From Brachionus rotundiformis (Eukaryota; Rotifera; Eurotatoria; Ploima; Brachionidae): a stretch of DNA of 64,000 nt. A program made the position numbers and the translations under genes. The stretch is taken from NCBI GenBank assembly GCA_016802295.1, contig JAESIW010000118.1, positions 702,446 through 766,445 on the forward strand, given 5' to 3'. Below are positions 23,427 to 34,035 of the stretch, piece by piece. Position 1 is the first letter of the stretch. Each line of letters begins with the position of its first letter. Under the pieces are notes generated by a model that saw only the letters and a program-made list of their open reading frames with translations, did no database searches and was not told the DNA's origin.

Positions 23427-26400
23427 TTAGTCTTCATTTTCTTCGGAGCATTCATCTTCGTCAGCATCCTCATCGATTTCGCTTTCAATCTCACTATCAT
23501 TATTTTTCACTTTCTTCTTTTTTTTTAATTTCGATTTATCTTTTTTGTTTTGACCATCATCACCAATTTTTAATTTATTTCCGACAAAATTAACTAAAAA
23601 TCCTCCATCAAATGAATTAACATACAATAACTGTTGTACTCTTACCATCAATGCTTCTATCGCTCTATTATAAATAGGGGCTTGTTTGGCTATAGCTGCT
23701 TGATCTTTTGTCACCAAAATCTCTTGAATAAAGTGAACACATTTTTGAATTGTTTGCATCAATATTACTATTTCTTGTTTTGATCTATCAAAAACTTTGT
23801 CCAAACAGGGCATAGAATATTTTGTAAAATTAGTTAAAAAAATTTTGGAGTTTTTTATTACAGTTAACATGTTAATGTCCTTAAAAGCTACGCTTTTTTT
23901 CAATAAGATTAATTCACAATGCATTTCAGAAAGTCTACGAATTTTGGAAAATGCTTCTAATGTATCTCCTGTAGAAAATTTCAGCTCATTTACAGTAAAT
24001 TCAAGGCACGTTTTGTAATAGGCTAAAAAGTGGCTTTTAAGAGTTGAGTATTTTTCACAGTTTTGTCTATCGAGCATGAAGTCTTCGCAACAAATGACTT
24101 TTGCTAAGTCTTCTACAACATTTAAGCTATCCTCACTGTAAATAATCAAATAATTCAAGCAACGAATTACAGCTTCATTGCTCATTTGTCTATTAGAAAA
24201 TATTGAGTTTAATTTTGGATTATAATCATTTGTCAAAAATTCTAATGAACAGGTACATAAGATTTTTTTCATTTTAGATACAAGATTTTCATCAATTTTT
24301 TCTGATAGAATTTTAATAATTAAATCCAAAAGCTGTACCAAAATATGACCAGAATTTAAATCTAACAGCACATCTTTAAATTTGGCTAAATAATTAAAAC
24401 ATACCAAATCTGGCAATTTATCTATTTGACTAGCCAATTTTGAACTTGACTGTATTTTGACCGACTTAATTATTATCTTAAACAAATTATTCAATTGCGA
24501 TTGATTATTTACACTTTTTAAATAGCAAAAAACTAGATGAAGCATTTTTAATATTTGATTTACAATTTTAAGTAAAATCAAATTATTTTCGTTTGTTAAA
24601 ATTTCAGAAGGATCCTTGATGCCATCATTTCTGTCTTGAATAGCTCTTATGTGAATTTGAATATTATCCAAATGATTGATAAGATAAGAGATGTTTTTAT
24701 CAATCAAATTAGTAATTAAACTTGCTACATCAATTGGATTTGACTCTAAAAATAATTGAAGTTTCGTGGGTTTGCTTGTTAAACCTAATGGACTTGTTTT
24801 TGTAGAATTTGATTTTAAGATTAAGCCTAATTTGGAATTGAAATCATTCATAACAAAAAGCAAATGTTCTGGTTTTAAACTTGACAAATTCGATTCCTTT
24901 TCGCTAGTATCAGGTATAACATTTGGGTTGAGATCCAAATTGAAAATTACAAAATTTACTAAACTCAAATCAAATTCTCTAAAATAGATTGATATTTTAT
25001 CTAAATCAAATTCAGAACTAGATTCTTGATCATCTTCTGATTCATCAAGAATAGTGTTTTCTTCATCGATGTCTGAATCCTCAAACAAATTATCAGTTTT
25101 CAATTTTTTAGCCATTTTTTTGGAATCCTTTAAACCTTTTTTCTTCCCACTTTTGTTCTTGTTTTCTTTAACAAATTGTTGAACATATGGTAGTTCATCG
25201 ACAGATGAATCAATTATACCAAAAACAACCATTGGTGGTCGATAGAATTTCATAAAAGACAAAATATTTTTTAAAACATTTCTTAATTGACAAATATCAT
25301 TTAAACGACTGATTAATTTATCTTCAAATCGAAATTGGCTATCTAAAATATTCTCACTGAACGCATTTATTAATTCAATAAACCAGTTAATCAAATAAAA
25401 TATACAATTACAAACCAATTTTTTTTCATCATCATTAAAATTTTTAAATTTGTATAAGAAATCAGTACCATATCTAAGCAAATCTTCTTTACTAATAGAT
25501 AAAATTGGACAGCCCAAATAGTCGGCGAAATCTTGTCGATTTTTTCGTTCCAAAGCACACATTAGACGAAATGTAGATGGTATGGCTAACGATGGAAGAT
25601 TAAGTTCTTGTTTAACAGGATTTAAAATACAGGCATTCTTTTTTTTCAAATCATTCAGAACCAAAGGCAGTAAATTAAGAGCTCCATGAGTTCTTTCGTC
25701 AAGGCCAAATTCATACCCGAATCTAAATGAAGACAATTGACTGCTGTATTTGGATAATGTTTCCTTATAACTAGGATCTAATTTGAATAAATTTTTAGAC
25801 ATTTCTCGTAAGTTATCCTTCATTAAAACTTCTAAATTGTCACCAATAGAATCGTTGAGAACAATTCCAGTAAGATCATCTTCAAAAAGTCCTAGAGATT
25901 CAGGACTTGATCTACTTGAGTCTATTATCATATCCCAAATATTTTTGATTTCTGTGGCAATATTAGACAATATGTAAGAGGTATTCTGAATCGATGTTGA
26001 ATTTCCTGGTGCGTTATAAATGCTTGATTGAGAGCTCGAACATGAAAAGAAACTTTCATTTTCTTCATCGACTTTGTTGACTGCTTTAACTTTGGTTTTG
26101 TTAGACATATTCTTTATAAGCATAATAGCACCTATTACTCCAATTTGTTTATGTTTAAGACTATTTGAACTCAGCTGTTTGTTTATTAAAATATTTAAAT
26201 TATCTTGTAAATTATTCGGCTTAATGAATGATTGTGAACAGGAAATTACTGAAATAGACTGAGGTGCTGAAGGTTTTGGGTGAAAATAAGCAATTGAACA
26301 GATAATAGTATAAATTTTTCTTATTTCAGACAGATTGAAATATTCAATGTAATCAAGGAGAGTTTTAATTTGCATCTGAAACGATGATAGAATACTTTCG

Positions 26401-27737
26401 TTTTCTCCAGATAAAAGACTAACCAACACATCTAAAGAATTTTCACGCACTAGACCCGGGCAATTTATAATTAAATCAAGCAAATAATTAACTACTTCAA
26501 GACGAATATTTTTTTCGTACTGAAAGAAGACATCCTTTATTAAAAACTGTCCAAATAATGTCAATTGACCAGCAGGATTTTGAATTAATGATTTAAAAAT
26601 TTTTTGAACTAAACAAACTATTTGTTGAGCAAAATTCTTGGTAAACTCGATAAAAATAAAACTAGATTTTTCAATATTTTTTAGAGTTTCCTGTTTAATT
26701 GCTGTTTTGAAAAGTTTATCAATCATTTTAGTAAATTGTGGTATTGAATAAATTAAAGTCACAACTAGTAGATCAAATGGTATAATTAAATTACTTACAA
26801 ATGCTAGTGTGTTGTACTGAATACAAGTTGAATATAACTCAACCAATTGATTTGAAACTTGAAAGTTTTCCCTAAATATGTCATAGATAAGATATCTTGT
26901 AGAATCATCTGTTATTTCTTCTAATTTTAGTTTGCTACGCAAATCATTAAATACATCTCTATCGTTCAAAATTATCAGAGCTCTTAAAATGAATCTCAAA
27001 CAAGATGGAAAGTCTTTTTCGTTTAAAAGCGGATATTTTAGTAACACACTTCTTGTTATTCGGAGAAGATTTTCTTTTTTAAAACTTAGATTGTTTAATG
27101 TGTCTAAAATTGAACTTATGAGTTCGGTTTCATCTAGAAGAAGCTCCAAGTCGTTTACCAAACAGTCATGTTGACAATCACATAAAATGTCTGGAAAGCA
27201 TGCTATTATTTCTTTTTTTATTGAAAAATTTGTGGTGTTATTGATTAATTCAATTAGTTTCTGGCATAATGATTGAGGATCGTTAATCCGTGGTTGGTAT
27301 CTGAATTGAGTTATTATATAACTTGGTATATTGATTTGTAATGCGAGAATCTGAAAGTCAGTTTTATTATCACTTGTTTCAAGGTAATTTAGTATTTTTG
27401 AAATTAAATAATCGAACAGATCTGACTGTAAGTCGGATATTTCAAGCAATATTTTAAGGAGACTGTCTTGATTTGAACTATGTGTATTTTGGTTGCTCAC
27501 GTTTTTAGTTGGCAACAAAGAGATTGCAAAATTTGTTTCGTCATCAAGATAACTTTCAAGATTTTGCCAAATTGTTTGATAGTTTTTCTCCCATTTTGGA
27601 TTTTCTGGCGATTTTTGAATGAACTGTATTAAGTTTGATTGAAATTTTCTAGGATCAACACTGAAACTATTAAAAGTTTCTTCTCCATCGTTTAAATTAA
27701 TACCAAATTTTTTAAAAATTTCAACTATTGCAGACAT
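23427..27737 (-). CDS. FANCD2: Fanconi anaemia protein FANCD2, single exon
   Basis: Nuclear DNA-clamp protein that, with FANCI, is mono-ubiquitinated in interstrand cross-link repair. One uninterrupted ORF of 1436 aa, close to the human length (1451). Alignable blocks include KFGINLNDGEETF at the N terminus, a segment ending NLESYLDDETNF, the run around INKQLSSNSLKHKQIGVIGA, and LLPLVLNDL. Lys530, in the KHKQIGVIGA context (codon at 26150-26148), corresponds to the ubiquitin-acceptor Lys561 of human FANCD2. An acidic linker lies around residues 890-915, and the C-terminal tail is Lys-rich then Glu/Asp-rich, as in other FANCD2 proteins. The lack of introns is unusual for this gene and differs from most neighbours; it may be a retrocopy that replaced the parent, or general intron loss. 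Confidence 0.93.
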   Translation of the reverse strand: MSAIVEIFKKFGINLNDGEETFNSFSVDPRKFQSNLIQFIQKSPENPKWEKNYQTIWQNLESYLDDETNFAISLLPTKNVSNQNTHSSNQDSLLKILLEISDLQSDLFDYLISKILNYLETSDNKTDFQILALQINIPSYIITQFRYQPRINDPQSLCQKLIELINNTTNFSIKKEIIACFPDILCDCQHDCLVNDLELLLDETELISSILDTLNNLSFKKENLLRITRSVLLKYPLLNEKDFPSCLRFILRALIILNDRDVFNDLRSKLKLEEITDDSTRYLIYDIFRENFQVSNQLVELYSTCIQYNTLAFVSNLIIPFDLLVVTLIYSIPQFTKMIDKLFKTAIKQETLKNIEKSSFIFIEFTKNFAQQIVCLVQKIFKSLIQNPAGQLTLFGQFLIKDVFFQYEKNIRLEVVNYLLDLIINCPGLVRENSLDVLVSLLSGENESILSSFQMQIKTLLDYIEYFNLSEIRKIYTIICSIAYFHPKPSAPQSISVISCSQSFIKPNNLQDNLNILINKQLSSNSLKHKQIGVIGAIMLIKNMSNKTKVKAVNKVDEENESFFSCSSSQSSIYNAPGNSTSIQNTSYILSNIATEIKNIWDMIIDSSRSSPESLGLFEDDLTGIVLNDSIGDNLEVLMKDNLREMSKNLFKLDPSYKETLSKYSSQLSSFRFGYEFGLDERTHGALNLLPLVLNDLKKKNACILNPVKQELNLPSLAIPSTFRLMCALERKNRQDFADYLGCPILSISKEDLLRYGTDFLYKFKNFNDDEKKLVCNCIFYLINWFIELINAFSENILDSQFRFEDKLISRLNDICQLRNVLKNILSFMKFYRPPMVVFGIIDSSVDELPYVQQFVKENKNKSGKKKGLKDSKKMAKKLKTDNLFEDSDIDEENTILDESEDDQESSSEFDLDKISIYFREFDLSLVNFVIFNLDLNPNVIPDTSEKESNLSSLKPEHLLFVMNDFNSKLGLILKSNSTKTSPLGLTSKPTKLQLFLESNPIDVASLITNLIDKNISYLINHLDNIQIHIRAIQDRNDGIKDPSEILTNENNLILLKIVNQILKMLHLVFCYLKSVNNQSQLNNLFKIIIKSVKIQSSSKLASQIDKLPDLVCFNYLAKFKDVLLDLNSGHILVQLLDLIIKILSEKIDENLVSKMKKILCTCSLEFLTNDYNPKLNSIFSNRQMSNEAVIRCLNYLIIYSEDSLNVVEDLAKVICCEDFMLDRQNCEKYSTLKSHFLAYYKTCLEFTVNELKFSTGDTLEAFSKIRRLSEMHCELILLKKSVAFKDINMLTVIKNSKIFLTNFTKYSMPCLDKVFDRSKQEIVILMQTIQKCVHFIQEILVTKDQAAIAKQAPIYNRAIEALMVRVQQLLYVNSFDGGFLVNFVGNKLKIGDDGQNKKDKSKLKKKKKVKNNDSEIESEIDEDADEDECSEENED

Positions 27738-27910
27738 TTAAATATATAATAAAAATAGAAATATTTAAAAATTGTATCAAATTTAATTGTACTTTTTTAA
27801 AAAATGTTTTAAAGTTAGATTAATATTCTTAAAGCATTAAAATTTAATTTGAATAAAAGTTTAATGAAATTTTTAAGTCAAGTTCAGTTTTTTTATAATT
27901 AATAATCAAT

Positions 27911-27982
27911 GACTTCGTGGCGCAATTGGTAGCGCGTCTGACTCCAGATCAGAAGGTTGCGTGTTCGAGTCACGTCGGGGTC
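27911..27982 (+). tRNA. tRNA-Trp (CCA), copy 3
   Basis: Plus-strand copy, identical to the two minus-strand copies; the T-run at 27987-27996 should terminate pol III. It sits about 170 bp upstream of the FANCD2 start codon, in opposite orientation to FANCD2. Confidence 0.96.
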
Positions 27983-28138
27983 AAATGTTTTTTTTTTATT
28001 TATATTTTTAATGGTAGATAAATTTTTATTATATTAAATTTTAATAATGCAAAAATTAAATGTATTAATTTTTATTATCCTCAAATTATTATGATATAAA
28101 TTAAACTTTTTTATAAATAATTTTAATTATAAAACAAA

Positions 28139-28599
28139 ATGTTTAAATTCATTGCTTTAGTCATTATCTTAACCAGTAAAATAAAAATAAATATTTACAA
28201 TAAGAATTAAAAATTTAACTCTAAGGTTTTGAGTTAGTGCCTATTTCAGGTCTAATTTGTAAATCATGTCATACATGCGAAGGAGGAAACTTTGGCTTAA
28301 TGGAACCAAGACAAAATGTTGCTTGCAACAGAGATCAACGCTATTGTATTGTAATTTTCTTAAATAGTTCATCTTCATCTTCAGATTTTTTTATCAAGGC
28401 CGATGTTGACGTTTTCCCAAGAATTACTAAAACTGAGTCAGAAAAAGTCGTAATAAAACTTGGATGCTCTCGTTCTTGTCCTAAAGATCATCTTTGTTGT
28501 ACAAGAAATTATTGTAATGATGTCAGCAAACACTATGTAAGAAAAAGGATCAGAGAATCCCTGAGAAGATTTTCTAATTCTCAAACTCTTTTCTTATAG
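28139..28599 (+). CDS. Secreted three-finger (Ly6/uPAR-type) protein 2
   Basis: Exons 28139-28175 and 28250-28599 join (phase 1) to 128 aa. Exon 1 encodes the signal peptide MFKFIALVIILT. The mature chain begins LICKSCHTC, the same C-x2-C-x2-C start as its two relatives, and has ten Cys in total, ending CPKDHLCCTRNYCND. A Ser-rich insertion (SSSSSS) lies in the first half and a basic tail (VRKRIRESLRRF) follows the last Cys. The second intron present in the other two genes is missing here. Function unknown; fold assigned by the cysteine pattern only. Confidence 0.8.
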
Positions 28600-29470
28600 A
28601 TTTAATTAAAACAAATTTGTTTTTTTAATTATTTTGGAAAAAAAACATAGAATTTTGTTTAAGGAGATATATAATATAATAAAAAATAAAATATGTACTA
28701 ATCAAAATTTTTTTTCTTTTCTAAAAAAATTTCTTTTCTAAAATTTTAAAAATAAGTAATTAGCTTTAAATATTTGTCTATTTGAATGTTGTTAAATATT
28801 TAATTTTTATTAATAAAAAAAATCATCATTACTGTCATTTTTTAAAATTGTTTTTTATTTTAAAATTTAAATACAATTACAAGTCTAAATATGCACTCCG
28901 ATCTATAGTGATATAATATTTCAAATTTTTATGAATGTTTTTTAACCTTGTTGTTTTATAATGTCTTATTTTATTTTTATAGAATGATAAAATACTTTAT
29001 TTGTTTTATTTTTCTGCTTTTCACAGAAAAAAATTATTTGTATGAGAAATTGATTATAAAGGATTGTGTATCGTTCTTTTAATTGAAAATGTAATCAGTA
29101 ATTCTTTGTTTATGAAATAATCTTAATATTGAGAATTCCTGTTTCTTTTGAATCAAAAACTTGGCAGCTACTTACAGGACATTTTTTATTAATATTTTCT
29201 ATATGTTAATGCAGGGAATGTGTGAGTTATTGGATCAAGTCATTATCCAGATTTGAGAGTCATTATGAATCTTAACAGATAAAAGAATTTTTGTATAATT
29301 TTGAAATATTATCTATTTGATTGATTCCCTTAATGGAGATTGAAAAATCGTACCAAATGATTAAATAATAACAGCACTATATACTAGATTCGATTTTATT
29401 AAAAGTTAAATAATTAAATGCCTCTTTTATTACTTTATTAAATGACTGATTTAAAAAATAATCATGAATT
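28600..29470. other. Intergenic, nothing recognised
   Basis: Convergent 3' flanks of the second and third three-finger genes. AT-rich; no ORF or RNA gene supported. Confidence 0.5.
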
Positions 29471-29990
29471 TTAAACTTCATCTTCATAACTTTCCTCTTC
29501 TATTGATCTTCCATATTTTCTAGATTTCTTTCTCTTATTTTTCCTTCTTCTTCTTTTTGGTAAATTACAAAGATTCTTTGTACAACATTTGACTTTTAAT
29601 CCTGAGTTAGCATAGGATTGTTCATTACATTCAGTTGTACAACCTAAAGCAACCAATTTCATTTGATCTTTTCCATACCCATTTGATGATTTTTGTTCAG
29701 CTCTCTTGTATTAATAGAATTTAATTTATGAAAATATTTTTTAAAATTATCTTACTATACAAAATTTCTGACTTCCAGAACATTCTCTTACTACTGCATC
29801 TTTAAAGGTTTTTGGCTTTTTCAGGTTTATCCCACTACAATTTTCGCAGTAGTAACATTTTAAACTAGTAACATAGCCAGCTAATGCTTGAAAAATTTTA
29901 AATTGTATTTAAATCTAACTGATATACTCAAAACTTACCTAAGCTAAGCATCAAGCAAAAAAATAAATTCTTGATACTAATCTGATGCAT
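29471..29990 (-). CDS. Secreted three-finger (Ly6/uPAR-type) protein 3 with basic tail
   Basis: Exons 29990-29939, 29886-29756 and 29704-29471 join to 138 aa with intron phases 1 and 0, the same as protein 1. Signal peptide (MHQISIKNLFFCLMLSLA), then LKCYYCENCSG (C-x2-C-x2-C), ECSGSQKFC, and the terminal pattern KCCTKNLCN; ten Cys in the mature part. The chain continues after the three-finger fold with a strongly basic run (KRRRRKNKRKKSRKYGR) and a short acidic end. The basic tail could bind proteoglycan or be cleaved; neither is shown. Protein role unknown. Confidence 0.82.
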
Positions 29991-31792
29991 TTTTTATTCA
30001 AAAAATTAAATAAATTTTTTTTTATTTATAGCAGTTAATTTTAAGCATTAGTTAAATATATTTATGATCTATAAAAAACATGCTAGATAAAAAATTACTC
30101 AATGGTTTTAAAAAAATTAATAAAAAAATTAATGTTAAAAATTTTAACTGCAGTCAAAAATACGTGACTCAACATTCTAAATTTTTAATATAAAATTTTT
30201 TAATATCATGTTATTTTTAATTTTAATATATTAAATTTTTTGATTAAAACAAATATTATTTGTTTTCAGGATGATTTTTTATCTAATCTATAAAAAATTA
30301 CTAAAAAAATAAAAATTCAATCACCACTATTCCAATATGGAATAATGGTCTAAATATAAACCTAAAAAAAAACAGTTTTTTTTATTGAAGCTTTTTGAAT
30401 CATTGAATAATTATCAATAAAAAAATGGTAAAAATATTAAAATTTTATATTTTATTATTATAATTTAAATATATTTTATATTTTATTTTATATATTTTAT
30501 AATAAAAGCTTTTTGATTTAGTTATTAAAAAAAAAATGAATTCATAAATTTCTTCTTTTTATAAATACAATTATCTATGAAAATCAATTATGATAAGATT
30601 TTAAATTAGAAGTTAAATTCACTATTTCTAATTTTCCTACTACTATTTTAGTTAAAATTTGAAATTCCAAAAAATATTTTATTTGAAAAGATTTCAAAGA
30701 TTTTTTTTCAATAAAACTCAGAAAAATAATCTAACTTTAAATAGATCAAAACCTTTTTTTTTAAATAAAATAAATTGCATTTGTACTAAAATAATCAATC
30801 AAGAAATAAAATGTATTTTTTCTCAAAATCAAAATTAATCTCTTTAAATTTCAATGAATTTTTAAATAAATATTAAGTCATAACTTTGATAATTGTTTGC
30901 CAATTAAAAGCTTTTTACTTGGTTATGAAAACATTAAGCAACTCTGCATGGTTCGAGTAGGTTTTGTTATTAAAATTGCAATTTAAATAAAATAATCAAT
31001 CAGTAGGTTGTTAATTATTGAGCTCATAGTTTATCTGGCCAAATTATAAATATTTCGGACATATCCCTCTAGGTTAGAAACGACACCGATATTTTACTAA
31101 TTATTTACCACTGTCATTAACTGAAAAATGATTTATATTGATATGAATAGTATATTTATTTAAAGTAAAATAACGAAAATAATTAAGTTTATTTAATAGT
31201 TGCCTTTCGCCTTCTCAAATCTATGAGATAAATATAATTTATTTATCTAATAATATTACTTGAAAATGTAAAGTTATGCAAACAAAAGACATTAGGATAA
31301 CTTGTAGCTTTGATTTATTTACTAAATAACTGAGTTATTTTGCTAAAGCATTATTGATCAATTCAGATAAGATATTTTTTGTTTAATTACTTCTAAAAAT
31401 GGAGAGATCTATCTATATTATATTACAAAAATATTAATCATGAAGAGAACTTTCGATACAATCTGATCTTGGCAATATTCAAAATAAATATTTTAACATC
31501 TATAAGAAAATTTTATTGTTAAACCTCGGGACAAACAACTACTCAAGACGATCTTTTTTATTTTTAACACTTGGTCAAGCATTTGCTATTTGTCCAAAAT
31601 TGATAAATCAGTGCCCGAGGATTTTAACTATCTAAAAAATGGATACGATTAGTTGCAAGATTGATATGCATCCATCTGGATTTGAGTAAAATATTTCGGT
31701 AAACCGACAGGGTTATAGATTAAACTCTCAATATTTAACTCTTAAATTGATCAAGCCAAAATAAAATAAATAAAATTATTAATTTAGATAAA
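29991..31792. other. Intergenic stretch with one small inverted repeat
   Basis: No gene supported over 1.8 kb. At 31518-31532 and 31611-31628 there is an imperfect inverted repeat (GTTAAACCTCGGGAC against GTGCCCGAGGATTTTAAC) around about 80 bp, GC-richer than its surroundings. The rest is AT-rich with simple A/T runs. Confidence 0.5.
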
Positions 31793-32238
31793 ATGGCTAA
31801 AAAATCAAACTCCCAAGTAACCGACGCTGATAGGCACCAAGTAAGCTCTGTGATAGTTTTTTTTAATTGTAATTATTTCATTTAAAGATTAATAGCTCGT
31901 CAAAAATAAAAGTCATTTTGTTTGTCTCTCTAATTATATTCTTGCTGCTGATCGCTCTATTTTATGTCCTTTGGGTGTTTTATTCAAATGATTCTAGTGA
32001 AGCCAAACCATGGCATATCGAGTTTAAAGAACTTAATTGTTCGATTGATCCATACCAAAGACATGAATGCAACTCTCTTTTACAAGCTAATTTGCCTTCA
32101 TTTGCTGATCGCGTTTGTGCATTCAAAGATCAAGATTTGGATTCAACAATATGTGATTATTATTGTAAGCATACCGGTTATGATAATGGTCACTGTTTAA
32201 AAGATGTAATTTATTGTAACTGTATTCTTAATAAGTAA
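31793..32238 (+). CDS. Membrane-anchored CS-alpha-beta (defensin-fold) cysteine-rich protein
   Basis: Exons 31793-31840 and 31888-32238 join (phase 0) to 132 aa. The first ~22 residues are polar, followed by one strong hydrophobic segment (about residues 24-47) with no obvious signal-peptidase site, so a type II single-pass anchor is likely. The C-terminal domain has eight Cys. The last six follow C-x11-C-x3-C-x9-C-x6-C-x-C with Gly two residues before the fourth (CDYYC, GHC, CNC), the cysteine-stabilised alpha-beta signature of invertebrate defensins and related peptides. Two extra Cys precede it and could form a further disulfide. Activity (antimicrobial, channel-directed or structural) cannot be decided from sequence; the anchor, if retained, argues against a freely diffusing peptide. 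Confidence 0.72.
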
Positions 32239-32690
32239 GAAAAAATTTAAACAAAAATGAATTTCTTAATTTAAATATTTGAAAAAATAAATATTTAAGT
32301 TGTTTCGATACACAATTGAGAGACAATCAAACAAACAAATGTATTCGTAAGTTTTTAAATTTTCATTTAATTAAAGTAACACTGTTACATGAAAATTATT
32401 ATATTATGATTAAAATTGCTAAATAATATAAATTTTTTAGCAATAAATAAAAATTAAAAGTACAAAACTTGCTGTGTAGGTTAGTTTTAGAACATTTTTT
32501 TTAATTTTAATTAAGCAGCTTAAATATTACATTTAGTTTATTTGAATTTTAAAGGTAATATTTGTTGAGTCAAAATAACATACGAAAACAATTTTTCTTA
32601 CTTGATTCTATCAAATGTTTTAAAAGATAAAAGTTATTTAAAAAAAATAAACAATGATAGACCTTAATAAACTCAACTTTAACAATTTTC
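32239..32690. other. Intergenic spacer
   Basis: 3' flank of the cysteine-rich gene and 5' flank of the WD40 gene. Nothing else recognised. Confidence 0.5.
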
Positions 32691-33605
32691 ATGATTATCG
32701 ATGGTAAATTATTCAATATATATATTAATTTTACGTTAATTTAAGAAAAACCAGTTTATACCCTTCAAAAGCATGAAAGTACGGTTTTATCGCTTTTAGA
32801 ATTGGAAAATGGTAATCTAGCAAGTTCTTCAGCTGATTTTATGATCTACATATGGAATATTACAGAGGGTTCTTTGATAAAAACTCTAAAAGGCCATGAA
32901 TATGAAGTTGTAGCAATGGTTCGGTTATCTCCAAATGCTTTAATTAGTGGATCAAGAGATAGGACTATTCGAATATGGGATATAGAAAAAGAGAGCCAAG
33001 CCAAAAAATTGACTCATAAAGATGAAATATTATGTTTAGCACTTCTAAAAAATGGAGAGTTAGCTAGTGGTTCCTTAGATAGTGTAATAACAATTTGGAA
33101 TATAAGTAACGGTAGTGTAGCAAGAAGTTTAAATGGCCATAAAGATATGGTTCTTACTATGGTTCTTTTACCGAACGGAGATTTAGTAAGTGGTTCAGCT
33201 GATTCTCAAATTTTAATTTGGAATTCCGAAACTGGTGAATTAAAATCAAAATTAGAGATAACTTATAACTGGATCCTAAGTTTAGTTGTATTAAATGACG
33301 GACGTTTAGTAAGTGGCTCTTCCGATCAAGTTATTAGAATATGGGATCTAGAGAGTGGAAAATTAAATAAAACACTGGTTGGACATGATCATTCCGTAAG
33401 AGCATTAACTACATTTGCTAATGGAAATTTGGCCAGTGGATCTCAAGATTCGCATATTTTAATTTGGAACACTCAAGAAGGTTCTGTCATTAGAAACTTA
33501 ACCGGACACACCGACACTATTTGTTCATTGTTAGGTCTGAGTAACGGAAATTTGGCTTCGGGATCTGCTGATACATTCATTAAAATATGGAATTTGAATT
33601 TTTGA
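32691..33605 (+). CDS. Seven-bladed WD40 propeller protein
   Basis: Exons 32691-32703 and 32746-33605 join (phase 1) to 290 aa consisting almost wholly of WD40 repeats. The recurring block is [N/D]G-x-L-[AV]-S-[GS]-S-x-D-x-x-I-x-I-W-[ND], with GH dipeptides at normal spacing (LKGHEYEV, LNGHKDMV, LVGHDHSV, LTGHTDTI); seven blades can be counted. No other domain. The ATG at 32691 is chosen because the upstream ATG at 32654 gives a stop codon across the splice junction. Repeats this regular are typical of expanded WD40 families rather than of a conserved housekeeping subunit, and no ortholog is recognised. It precedes tau-like gene A on the same strand; no functional link can be inferred. Confidence 0.85.
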
Positions 33606-34035
33606 TTTCTAAAATTTAATTTATTCTTAATATTAAAGTTTTCCAATGATTTAAATAAAAATTTAGATAATTATTTAATATACTGATTTAATTTTGATTT
33701 GTGGCAAAATTTAAAAAGAATATTAATATACCTTTTATAGAAAAAATTAAAATTTTAAATTAAACTGATTTTTCAAATCCTTGATGATTTTAATATTGAA
33801 TATAAAATAAAGTTATGGATTATTTAAATCTCAAAAAGGCTAATTATTGGGTCATAGTTTCATAAACAATTTTACTTTAATGTAATATTATTTTAGAAAT
33901 TATTCTTAATTTACCTTTATTTGTGCTTAGCAACAATTTCTCTTAAAAGCTTTAGTTTAAATAATTTGAGAAAACTATTAAAATCTTTAAAATCTGATTA
34001 GATAATATATATTTTCAGAACTAATTTCAACACAA
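33606..34035. other. Intergenic; upstream region of tau-like gene A
   Basis: AT-rich spacer with no ORF. It must contain the promoter of the repeat-rich gene starting at 34036. Confidence 0.5.
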
